A stretch of 26,901 nt of DNA from a virus, in the IMG/VR virus record IMGVR_UViG_3300009163_000150, positions 1 through 26,901 of that record. One strand, written 5' to 3'. A program made the translations under genes and the position numbers. Each line of letters starts with the position of its first letter. The first letter of the stretch is position 1. Under the pieces are notes generated by a model that saw nothing but the letters and a program-made list of their open reading frames with translations, was not told the origin of the DNA and did not search any database. This document shows, one piece after another, positions 1 to 6,661 of the stretch.

Positions 1-2
1 GT

Positions 3-368
3 GCGCCTCGCTACGTCATGCGTTCTTACTCTATATCTACTCTTAAACATTGGAATCTGGTGGCACAAAGATACGTACCGCCCCCGACCAAGGAAGAGAT
101 TAAGGAAGGTGCACCGCGCAAGACTAAGACATCAGGCATGTGGCAGATCACACCGCATGGTATTGACTTTCTGAACGAGGTGATCAAGGTTCCTAAGAAA
201 TTGTTTGTATACAACGATACCCGAGTAGGCGCAAGCGACGAATATATCACAGCACGTGAATGCTTTGAAGAAGAATTCAACTACGACGAATTGATGTCAA
301 GCACATACGCTCACAGGGGTAACTCACAACTAGACGATGGAGAAGAAGATGAATCTAATTACGCTTGA
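3..368 (+). CDS. Winged-helix-like phage protein, 5'-truncated by the window edge
   Basis: The frame is open from the first bases of the window, and the ATG at 18 has no Shine-Dalgarno in front of it, so I read this as the C-terminal end of a longer gene. What remains has a helix resembling a recognition helix (STLKHWNLV, just after residue 18 Met) followed by SGMWQITPHGIDFL, which reads like the wing of a winged-helix domain. An acidic tail with YDELM and EEDESNYA ends the protein. Similar C-termini occur in uncharacterised phage proteins near replication genes. I cannot assign a function; DNA binding is inferred from the fold-like pattern only. The end overlaps the polymerase start at 349 by 20 nt, which suggests translational coupling. 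Confidence 0.6.
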   Translation, partial: APRYVMRSYSISTLKHWNLVAQRYVPPPTKEEIKEGAPRKTKTSGMWQITPHGIDFLNEVIKVPKKLFVYNDTRVGASDEYITARECFEEEFNYDELMSSTYAHRGNSQLDDGEEDESNYA

Positions 369-2175
369 CTTTGAAACTTATTACGACAAAGACTTTTCAC
401 TCTCGAAGATTACGACAGAAGAATACGTACGCAGTGATATGTTCGAAGTCATTGGTGTTGGCGTAAAAGCCAACAACGAAGAAACTGTGTGGGCAAGTGG
501 TACGCATGAACAAATCAGAGATTGGTTGCAGAAGTCATTCAATTGGGCAGACTCAATGGTCTTGGCTCACAACACACTGTTCGATGGCGCTATTCTTAAT
601 TGGCGCTTTGGTATTTATCCTCGTGTTTGGCTTGATACTTTGTGCATGGGGCGTGCTCTACATGGTGTGGAGGTGGGCGGTTCACTCAAGGCGTTGGCAG
701 AGAGGTACAAGTTGGGCGAGAAGGGCACTGAAGTTGTAAACGCCCTTGGTAAACACCGCACCGATTTCACCGAAGAGGAACTGTCTCGCTATGGTGATTA
801 CTGCATCAACGATGTGGAGTTAACGTATGCGCTGTTTAACAAGATGGCACGTAAGTTTCCCAAGCAAGAGTTGAAGATCATTGACCTGACCCTGCGCATG
901 TTCATTGAGCCACGGCTTGAGTTAGACCTTGAGATGCTTGAGCAACATTTGGTTGAGACCAAGGCACGTAAGGAAGCATTGCTTGAGAGTAGCGGTGTGG
1001 ACAAGGCTGAACTGATGTCCAATGACAAGTTTGGTGAACTGCTCAAATCGTTTGGCGTTGAGCCCCCCATGAAGATTAGCGCAAAGACAGGCAAGCAAGC
1101 ATGGGCGTTTGCCAAGACAGACGAAGAGTTCAAGGCGTTGGCTGATCATCCTGACGACAGGGTGCAAGCATTGGTTGCCGCACGTCTTGGCACTAAGAGT
1201 ACGCTAGAAGAAACACGTACACAGCGGTTCATTGACATTGCCAAGCGCGGTAGTCTGCCGGTTCCGATCAGATACTATGCCGCACACACTGGCAGGTTCG
1301 GTGGGGATGACAAGATTAACATGCAGAACTTACCGAGTCGTGGTGCAAATGGTAACAAGTTAAAGAAGTCGATCATTGCACCCGAAGGCTACACAATCAT
1401 TGATGCTGACTCTGCGCAGATTGAGGCGCGTGTGTTGGCTTGGCTTGCAGGGCAGACCGACTTGGTCATGGCGTTTGCTGAAGGTAAAGACGTTTACAAG
1501 AAGATGGCATCTGCTATCTATGGTAAACCCGAGTTCGAGATTACAAAGGATGAGCGGTTTGTAGGTAAGACTACGATTCTTGGTGCGGGTTACGGCATGG
1601 GCGCAGTCAAGTTCCAAGCCCAACTAAAAACCATGGGTGCCGAGGTGGAGATAGAAGAGTCCCGACGCATCATTGACATTTATCGCAGGACAAACGATGC
1701 CGTGGTACGTCTATGGCGTCAGGCTCAGAACGCACTTGTGAACTTGTCAAGGGGTGATTCATCTCCGCTTGGCCGGGCTGGTGTGCTTGAGTTGGTTCCT
1801 GCTGAGTGTGCAATCCGCTTGCCGAGCGGTCTACTGATGAGGTATGACGACCTGCGGTTCACCGAAACAGACAAGGGGGTGGAGTTCCACTACCAAACCC
1901 GCAAGGGTCGCACCCGTATTTATGGGGGAAAAGTTATTGAGAACGTGTGCCAAGCCATCGCAAGGTGTATCATTGCAGAGCAGATGTTGCGTATTGGTAA
2001 GCGATACAAGGTTGTGCTGACTGTGCATGACGCCATCGCTATTGTTGTACGTAATGTTGAGGTCGAGGAAGCCAAGTTGTATGTGGAAGATTGCATGCGG
2101 TGGGTTCCTGAGTGGGCCACGGGCCTCCCCGTGAATTGTGAGTCAGGCTATGGCAAGTCATACGGAGATTGTTAA
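349..2175 (+). CDS. Family A DNA polymerase with 3'-5' exonuclease
   Basis: This is the phage replicative polymerase, 608 aa. The exonuclease motifs are visible: Exo I DFE (D7, E9), Exo II AHNTLFD (N75, D79) and Exo III YCIND (Y151, D155). The polymerase part has HTGRFGG and NMQNLPS, motif A DADSAQIEAR (catalytic D354), motif B R403/K407/Y415-G416 (LGAGYGMG) and motif C VHDA (H560, D561). Motif C normally reads HDE; here the Glu is Ala562. There is no 5'-3' exonuclease domain, as usual for phage enzymes of this length. I chose ATG 349 over ATG 337 because GGAG at 339-342 lies 6 nt upstream of it. The gene overlaps its upstream neighbour by 20 nt and shares TAATG with the next gene. Confidence 0.95.
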   Translation: MNLITLDFETYYDKDFSLSKITTEEYVRSDMFEVIGVGVKANNEETVWASGTHEQIRDWLQKSFNWADSMVLAHNTLFDGAILNWRFGIYPRVWLDTLCMGRALHGVEVGGSLKALAERYKLGEKGTEVVNALGKHRTDFTEEELSRYGDYCINDVELTYALFNKMARKFPKQELKIIDLTLRMFIEPRLELDLEMLEQHLVETKARKEALLESSGVDKAELMSNDKFGELLKSFGVEPPMKISAKTGKQAWAFAKTDEEFKALADHPDDRVQALVAARLGTKSTLEETRTQRFIDIAKRGSLPVPIRYYAAHTGRFGGDDKINMQNLPSRGANGNKLKKSIIAPEGYTIIDADSAQIEARVLAWLAGQTDLVMAFAEGKDVYKKMASAIYGKPEFEITKDERFVGKTTILGAGYGMGAVKFQAQLKTMGAEVEIEESRRIIDIYRRTNDAVVRLWRQAQNALVNLSRGDSSPLGRAGVLELVPAECAIRLPSGLLMRYDDLRFTETDKGVEFHYQTRKGRTRIYGGKVIENVCQAIARCIIAEQMLRIGKRYKVVLTVHDAIAIVVRNVEVEEAKLYVEDCMRWVPEWATGLPVNCESGYGKSYGDC

Positions 2176-2849
2176 TGGATAAGTTACCGGCGTGGTCGTT
2201 TTCGTCGATTAAGACATTTGAGCAATGCCCCAAGAAGTACTACCACTTGAAGGTGGCCAAGGACTTCAAAGAGCAGGAGACGGAAGCGATGCACTACGGG
2301 ACACGTTTCCACGAGGCGGCTGAGTTCTACATCAAAGATGGCACCCCCCTACCCGAGCCGTTCAAGTTCGCGAAGGGGGCGCTGGATAATCTTAACCAAC
2401 TGCATGGTGAGAAGTTATGCGAGTTCGAGATGGGGCTCACCGAAAACCTTGAGCCGTGCGATTTCAAAGACCCGAACGTGTGGTGGCGAGGTATCGCTGA
2501 CCTAATCATCCTTGACCGAGACAAGGGCGAGGCGCGGGTGCTAGATTACAAAACGGGCAAGTCTGACAAGTACGCTGACAAGGGACAACTTGAACTCATG
2601 GCCTTGGCTATATTCAAGTTCTTTCCCGAGATCAAACGCGTCCGAGGGGGCTTGCTATTCGTCATTGCGCGGTCATTTCCCAAGGCAAATTATTCCAAAG
2701 AAGATGAGCCTGTCTTGTGGCAGAAGTGGCTTAGGGATTATGATCGCATGAAATTTGCGTACACCAGTAATGTGTGGAACCCCCGCCCGTCAGGGCTGTG
2801 TAAGAAACATTGTGTGGTGTTGAGTTGTTCACATAACGGGAGGGCATGA
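2175..2849 (+). CDS. PD-(D/E)XK nuclease, Cas4/RecB-like, with probable Fe-S cysteines
   Basis: This 224-aa protein carries the PDDEXK_1-type pattern: an N-terminal SSIKTFEQCPKKYY helix, GTRFHEAAE, then WWRGIADLIILD with the metal-binding Asp, LDYKTGK with the catalytic D-x-K pattern, and QLELMALAIF. Cys18 plus a C-terminal cluster Cys209, Cys213 and Cys218 resemble the four-cysteine Fe-S latch of Cas4 and AddB. Such enzymes resect or cut DNA during replication, recombination or host DNA degradation; the specific role is inferred. The start is ATG 2175, inside the TAATG overlap with the polymerase stop, with GGAG at 2164-2167. The TTG at 2169 is less likely. The stop overlaps the next gene at 2847-2849. 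Confidence 0.88.
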   Translation: MDKLPAWSFSSIKTFEQCPKKYYHLKVAKDFKEQETEAMHYGTRFHEAAEFYIKDGTPLPEPFKFAKGALDNLNQLHGEKLCEFEMGLTENLEPCDFKDPNVWWRGIADLIILDRDKGEARVLDYKTGKSDKYADKGQLELMALAIFKFFPEIKRVRGGLLFVIARSFPKANYSKEDEPVLWQKWLRDYDRMKFAYTSNVWNPRPSGLCKKHCVVLSCSHNGRA

Positions 2850-3145
2850 TGCCATATACCAAATCACCTAGACCTTACAAACACGAGTACGAGAAACAAA
2901 AAGCGCGGGGCGAACTCGACGAGCGGATGGAACGCCAACGTGCGCGAAGAAAGATGGATGCCAGTTCCCCCGATAAGAATGGGAACGGCAAGGCCGACAA
3001 GCGCGAAGGCAAGGACATTGACCACGTCAAGATGTTATCCAAGGGTGGCTCCAATAAAACGGGCGTACGTCTGCTGACCCCTGCAAAGAACCGAGCACGT
3101 AATGGCCACAGCGTTCGCGAAGCGGGTGGTAAAAAACCTAGTTGA
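2849..3145 (+). CDS. Small HNH-like endonuclease
   Basis: This basic 98-aa protein has a short HNH-like core: DIDHVKMLSKGGSN (D58, H59, N69) followed by RLLTPAKNRARNGH (N81, N85). Small HNH-like proteins with this DH...KGG...N layout are frequent in phage replication modules. The Zn-binding cysteine pairs of classical HNH enzymes are absent. Residues 42-50 (DKNGNGKAD) look superficially like a calcium-binding loop, but this may be a simple linker. ATG 2849 was preferred over ATG 2846 because the strong GGGAGGG at 2838-2844 is then better spaced. Nuclease activity is likely but not certain; a DNA-binding or structural role is possible. Confidence 0.65.
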   Translation: MPYTKSPRPYKHEYEKQKARGELDERMERQRARRKMDASSPDKNGNGKADKREGKDIDHVKMLSKGGSNKTGVRLLTPAKNRARNGHSVREAGGKKPS

Positions 3146-3170
3146 CGACAACGCAATAATGCGGTAGATT
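3142..3170 (+). promoter_or_regulatory. Putative sigma70-like promoter upstream of the helicase gene
   Basis: TTGACG (3142-3147, 5/6 to the -35 consensus) is followed by a 17-nt spacer and TAGATT (3165-3170, 4/6 to the -10 consensus). It overlaps the end of the HNH-like gene and would start transcription near 3177, giving a leader of about 190 nt before the helicase. Confidence 0.5.
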
Positions 3171-3181
3171 AGAATTTAATA

Positions 3182-3211
3182 GAACGGCAGTCAGGTGTGA
3201 GTGTGCCGTTC
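3182..3211 (+). other. Hairpin at the start of the helicase leader
   Basis: GAACGGCA (3182-3189) and TGCCGTTC (3204-3211) form a perfect 8-bp stem with a 14-nt loop, a few bases downstream of the predicted transcription start. There is no U-tract, so it does not look like a terminator. Confidence 0.45.
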
Positions 3212-3214
3212 GGG

Positions 3215-3352
3215 GTGTTTGATGTTGATTGTTTTCAACCCTTTAACCGCACCAGTCAGCATGCGCAAACACTTTCGAGCGTAGGAACTGACAAGAGTAA
3301 GTTGGTATATCGAGCAGATTGGAGACCCCATTCTGCTCGATATGCTTTATAA
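3215..3352 (+). CDS. Possible 45-aa micro-ORF in the helicase leader
   Basis: A frame opening with GTG 3215 runs to TAA 3350-3352 and encodes 45 aa ending KLVYRADWRPHSARYAL, a composition that reads like real protein. No clear Shine-Dalgarno precedes the GTG. The same bases contain a 12-bp inverted repeat, so the signal may be structural RNA rather than protein. An overlapping frame from ATG 3222 (20 aa, ending at 3284, with GGGG upstream) is an alternative leader peptide. I do not recognise either peptide. Confidence 0.25.
   Translation: MFDVDCFQPFNRTSQHAQTLSSVGTDKSKLVYRADWRPHSARYAL
3307..3343 (+). other. Perfect 12-bp inverted repeat just before the helicase start
   Basis: ATATCGAGCAGA (3307-3318) and TCTGCTCGATAT (3332-3343) are exact reverse complements around 13 nt. 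Inside, TGG (3320-3322) and CCA (3328-3330) can pair after a T-T mismatch, leaving a 5-nt loop. The element ends 27 nt before the TTG start. It could be an RNA hairpin controlling helicase translation, an RNase site or a DNA operator. No T-tract follows on either strand, which argues against termination. Confidence 0.6.
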
Positions 3353-3370
3353 AAAATAAGCGAGAACGAA

Positions 3371-4912
3371 TTGGAAATCATAGATAACAAGGCATTGTTG
3401 CTAACACTGCGCAACCCGCAACGTGTTACTACAGTCATTCCGAAGAGCAAAGAACTATCCAACAATCAAGTTGTTGTCAAGTGGGGTTTAGACGAAGCCC
3501 AAGTTCTGCGCAACCTCAAGATCAAAGGGGTGCCTAGTCCCATCTTGGGACAGTACAACTGGCCGGGTCAGTACAAACCCTTTGATCACCAAAAAACAAC
3601 GTCCGCTTTTCTCACCCTCAACAAACGTGCGTTCTGCCTAAACGAGCAGGGCACAGGCAAGACAGGCTCAGTCATTTGGGCGGCAGACTATTTGCTTAAG
3701 CAAAAGCGTATTCGACGTGTGCTAGTGATCTGCCCCTTGTCAATCATGGACTCCGCATGGAGAGCCGACCTATTTAAGTTTGCCATGCACCGCTCGGTGG
3801 ACATTGCTTATGGCGCAAAGAACAAACGCCAAGCCATCATCAACGGCACATCAGAGTTTGTAATCATCAACTACGATGGTGTTGAGATTGTGGCCGATGA
3901 CATATCACGGGGCGGGTTTGACCTGATTGTTGTAGATGAGGCTAATGCTTATAAGAACAGCATGACGAAGCGGTGGAAAGTATTGAACGGCCTTATCAAA
4001 CCCGATACGTGGTTGTGGATGCTAACGGGTACCCCTGCCGCGCAATCCCCCCTTGATGCTTACGGCTTGGCTAAGTTAGTCAACCCCCAAGGTGTGCCAC
4101 GTTTCTTCTCATCCTTTAGGGACATGGTCATGCTCAAGCTGACCAACTTCAAGTGGATGGCTAAAGAGAACGCAACAAACACAGTGTTTAACGCCTTGCA
4201 ACCCGCTATCAGGTTTACCAAGGATGAGTGCCTAGACTTACCGGACATGACGTATGTCAAGCGAACAGTCGAGTTAACCAAGCAACAGCAGAAGTACTAC
4301 GACCTATTAAAGAAGCGCATGGTGGTACAGGCCGCAGGGGAAGATATTACGTCAGTGAATGCTGCCGTGAATATGAGCAAACTCTTACAAATATCTTGTG
4401 GTGCGGTGTACACCGACACGGGCGAAACCGTTGAGTTTGACATCAAGAATCGCTATGCCGTACTGAAAGAAGTTATTGAGGAAGCAAGCCAAAAGGTGCT
4501 GGTGTTTGTGCCCTTTAAAAGCGTGATCACTATCCTGACAGACAAACTCAATGACGAAGGTATTAAGACTGAAGTAATCAGTGGTGATGTGCCTTTGAAC
4601 AAACGCACCGACATCTTTAACAGGTTCCAAACCGACCCCAACGACACACGGGTGCTTGTCATCCAACCTCAGTCAGCCGCCCATGGTGTAACCCTGACAG
4701 CCGCAAACACTGTGGTGTGGTGGGGGCCAACTTCATCCCTTGAGACCTACGCACAAGCCAACGCCCGAGTGCACCGCTCGGGTCAGCGGCACCCAACAAC
4801 AGTGGTACAACTCGTCGGGTCAGGTGTAGAAAGACACGTATACAACTTATTAGATAATAAAATAGACGTTCACACAAAAATAGTTGATCTTTACAAAGAA
4901 ATACTTGAATAA
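3371..4912 (+). CDS. SNF2/DEAD-like superfamily II helicase
   Basis: This 513-aa protein is an SF2 helicase/translocase of the SNF2 type. Visible motifs are DHQ (72-74), Walker A NEQGTGKTG (91-99), motif II VVDEAN (187-192), motif III LTGTPAAQ (218-225), motif V QSAAHGVTLTAA (434-445) and motif VI ARVHRSGQR (465-473). It probably moves along duplex or forked DNA and helps replication or recombination. The start is TTG 3371: no ATG occurs in frame before residue 126, and the bases in front of TTG (GAGAACGAA) match the ribosome-site motif of the genes at 4964 and 5641. The gene follows a structured leader and promoter, and its 3' end contains the -35 box of the next promoter. Confidence 0.9.
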   Translation: MEIIDNKALLLTLRNPQRVTTVIPKSKELSNNQVVVKWGLDEAQVLRNLKIKGVPSPILGQYNWPGQYKPFDHQKTTSAFLTLNKRAFCLNEQGTGKTGSVIWAADYLLKQKRIRRVLVICPLSIMDSAWRADLFKFAMHRSVDIAYGAKNKRQAIINGTSEFVIINYDGVEIVADDISRGGFDLIVVDEANAYKNSMTKRWKVLNGLIKPDTWLWMLTGTPAAQSPLDAYGLAKLVNPQGVPRFFSSFRDMVMLKLTNFKWMAKENATNTVFNALQPAIRFTKDECLDLPDMTYVKRTVELTKQQQKYYDLLKKRMVVQAAGEDITSVNAAVNMSKLLQISCGAVYTDTGETVEFDIKNRYAVLKEVIEEASQKVLVFVPFKSVITILTDKLNDEGIKTEVISGDVPLNKRTDIFNRFQTDPNDTRVLVIQPQSAAHGVTLTAANTVVWWGPTSSLETYAQANARVHRSGQRHPTTVVQLVGSGVERHVYNLLDNKIDVHTKIVDLYKEILE

Positions 4913-4933
4913 TGGAGGAAACGCCACTATAAT
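4905..4933 (+). promoter_or_regulatory. Putative sigma70-like promoter for the 4964-6549 genes
   Basis: TTGAAT (4905-4910) lies inside the last codons of the helicase gene, followed by exactly 17 nt and a perfect TATAAT (4928-4933). Transcription would start near 4940, about 24 nt before the ATG at 4964 and just upstream of its Shine-Dalgarno CGGAGAACGAA (4953-4963). The spacing and the perfect -10 box make this the best promoter in the window. Confidence 0.65.
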
Positions 4934-4963
4934 ATAAATCCCAACAACCAAACGGAGAACGAA

Positions 4964-5368
4964 ATGACAGAAGAAACAGCCAAAATACCAGTTGAAAAAT
5001 TGGTCAAGGTATATTTAAAGATGAAGGCCAAGCACGACGAAGCCCGTATCGCCTACGAGGAAGGGGAGAAAATTCTCAAGGGTCAGATGGACAAAGTCAA
5101 AGCGGCTTTACTTGTGTACTGCAAGGAACAGAACATTGAGAGTGTGCGTACGGAAGAAGGTTTGTTCTACCGCACTGTCAAGGCTAACTATTGGACGAGC
5201 GATTGGGAGTCCATGCGTAAATTTATTGTAGAGCAGGGTGTCCCTGAACTTCTACATGAGCGTTTGCATCAGGGAAACATGAAACAGTTCCTTGAAGCCA
5301 ACCCCGATCTGCTACCACCGGGTCTCAACGTGGATAGCGAATACACCATAACTGTACGGAGGAAATGA
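4964..5368 (+). CDS. Coiled-coil phage protein of unknown function
   Basis: This 134-aa protein has a charged helical N-terminal half (roughly residues 8-55, likely coiled coil), then a compact region with TEEGLFYRTVKANYWTSDW, a helical FIVEQGVPELLHERLHQG segment, and a C-terminal strand-like SEYTITVRRK. The layout of a helical hairpin followed by a small beta region recalls phage Gam and Gp157-type proteins, which protect DNA ends from host nucleases, but I see no diagnostic residues and the likeness is architectural only. It starts behind its own promoter and a good GGAG Shine-Dalgarno. Its stop overlaps the next gene (TGATG), implying coupled translation. Confidence 0.8.
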   Translation: MTEETAKIPVEKLVKVYLKMKAKHDEARIAYEEGEKILKGQMDKVKAALLVYCKEQNIESVRTEEGLFYRTVKANYWTSDWESMRKFIVEQGVPELLHERLHQGNMKQFLEANPDLLPPGLNVDSEYTITVRRK

Positions 5369-5628
5369 TGACAGAGCCGTTTGTGCCAATCGAAGCGTTG
5401 GCTAAACACTTCACGGTCTCAGTCTCAACTGTACGTGCTTGGTTGCGTCAGGGCTATATCCCTAAAGATACATACGTGAAAATAGGCAACACCTATCGTT
5501 TCAATGTGTCCCAAGTGGTAGCCGCCCTGTCTAGCACACCCAAGGACGACGTGAAGATGATTGAACCTGACACTGGACTACCCGTCCAACTTGAATTTGA
5601 TTTTACAACCACTGACAAAGATATTTAA
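5368..5628 (+). CDS. Small HTH DNA-binding protein, MerR/excisionase-like
   Basis: In this 86-aa protein, residues 5-50 match the excisionase/MerR-type helix-turn-helix pattern: PIEALAKHFTVSVSTVRAWL (helix-turn-helix), then GYIPKDTYVKIGNTYRFN (wing) and VSQVVAAL. The C-terminal 35 residues are acidic and probably disordered (LEFDF). It may regulate phage transcription or serve in DNA packaging or architecture. There is no integrase in the window, so a role in excision is not supported. ATG 5368 is preferred to ATG 5365 because GGAGG at 5358-5362 is then 5 nt away. It is coupled to the upstream gene and lies 12 nt from the SSB-like gene. Confidence 0.8.
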   Translation: MTEPFVPIEALAKHFTVSVSTVRAWLRQGYIPKDTYVKIGNTYRFNVSQVVAALSSTPKDDVKMIEPDTGLPVQLEFDFTTTDKDI

Positions 5629-5640
5629 CCGGAGAACGAA

Positions 5641-6549
5641 ATGAGCGATTTAACAATTTTTGGTAAGCCTAACAACGCCGCCCTTGCATTACTTAGCGGT
5701 ATCGAAGACAACCTGACAAGTACCCTTGCGGGTAGCACAGGTAGCGGCAATCGTCGCATCTCCATTGAAGGCGGTGCATTCCGCGAATTCATTGGCGGTA
5801 AAGAAGTTCGCGTTAGTGAAGATCGTGCAATGAACGTTGTGTTGGTTAATGCCGCACCCGTATCCCGTATGTTCTTTGAGGGCGTGTACCAAAAGGGTAA
5901 GATTACAAAACCAACATGTTGGTCGTCTGATACCCAACGCCCCGACTCCGCTGTTCCACAAGATCAGCGTCAGGCGTCATTCTGCAAAGACTGCCCACAA
6001 CACGTTAAGGGTTCTGCATCGAGTGGTGAAGGCCGCGCTTGCCGATTCCAACAGCGTATTGCTGTGATGATTGAGAGCGAGTTGGGTAAGCAAGAAGTTT
6101 ATCAAATTAACCTGCCATCAACATCAGTGTTCGGCGATGCAGAAGGTAAGAAGATGCCACTGCAAGCCTATGGTCGTTACCTCAAGGCACACAACACACA
6201 CGCCATTAGTATCGTGACCGAGATGCGTTTTGACATTGACAGCGCAACACCTAAGTTGATCTTCAAGCCAGTACGTGCATTGGAAGAGCACGAGTTGAAA
6301 GCCGCCTTGGAGATGCGTGATCACGCTGATACTGTTAAGGCAATTACTTTGAACGTGTCACAGATGGATGGTGTGATTCCTGCACCGAAAGCCATTGAAG
6401 CCGCACCTGTACCCAAGGCCACACCAAAACCTGCCAAGGTTGAAGCCGAGGAAGTAGTGGAAGAGCCCATCAAGGTAACAAAGAAGGCCGCAACCCCTGC
6501 GGCTGAGAAATCTGATATTGCTGACATCGTGGGTGATTGGGACGACTAA
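5641..6549 (+). CDS. Putative ssDNA-binding protein with Zn-ribbon and acidic tail
   Basis: This 302-aa protein has an N-terminal beta-rich part, four cysteines in a C-x21-C-x2-C-x15-C arrangement (C93, C115, C118, C134), a conserved-looking core with YQINLPSTSVFG and PLQAYGRYLKAH, and a low-complexity Pro/Ala/Lys/Glu linker (from about residue 245) ending in the acidic DIADIVGDWDD. An acidic, aromatic-containing tail behind a flexible linker is the classic layout of SSB, T7 gp2.5 and T4 gp32 tails that recruit replication partners, and gp32 also binds zinc. The position between helicase and primase fits. The assignment is inferred from layout, not from a recognised family signature. Start ATG 5641 follows GGAGAACGAA directly. 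Confidence 0.65.
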   Translation: MSDLTIFGKPNNAALALLSGIEDNLTSTLAGSTGSGNRRISIEGGAFREFIGGKEVRVSEDRAMNVVLVNAAPVSRMFFEGVYQKGKITKPTCWSSDTQRPDSAVPQDQRQASFCKDCPQHVKGSASSGEGRACRFQQRIAVMIESELGKQEVYQINLPSTSVFGDAEGKKMPLQAYGRYLKAHNTHAISIVTEMRFDIDSATPKLIFKPVRALEEHELKAALEMRDHADTVKAITLNVSQMDGVIPAPKAIEAAPVPKATPKPAKVEAEEVVEEPIKVTKKAATPAAEKSDIADIVGDWDD

Positions 6550-6555
6550 AAGATT

Positions 6556-6623
6556 TGGGGGGAAAGTTTGACAGGGTATGCTTTTTGAAAGCTTGCAGAC
6601 GACCTGTCATTCCGGTACCCCCA
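6556..6623 (+). other. Nested inverted repeats in the primase leader
   Basis: Three nested stems can form between the SSB-like and primase genes: TGGGGG (6556-6561) with CCCCCA (6618-6623), TGACAGG (6569-6575) with CCTGTCA (6603-6609), and GCTTT (6580-6584) with AAAGC (6588-6592). No U-tract follows, so it is more likely a leader structure or processing site than a terminator. A 23-codon frame from ATG 6578 lies inside it and is probably chance. Confidence 0.4.
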
Positions 6624-6661
6624 CCTTTCGGTTATCTCATTCACTTTAACTATCGGCGGAT

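Noticed and set aside
5597-5625. TTGATT-17-GATATT promoter for the SSB-like gene.
   Set aside because: Each box matches only 4/6, and the start would fall inside the ribosome site at 5631-5640.
5368-5628. Lysogeny module on the basis of the excisionase-like HTH protein.
   Set aside because: No integrase, repressor or attachment-like repeat is visible; small MerR-like proteins also occur in lytic phages.
6568-6596. TTGACA as a -35 box for a primase promoter.
   Set aside because: The hexamer is perfect, but no acceptable -10 box occurs at 16-18 nt; it falls within the inverted repeat stem.
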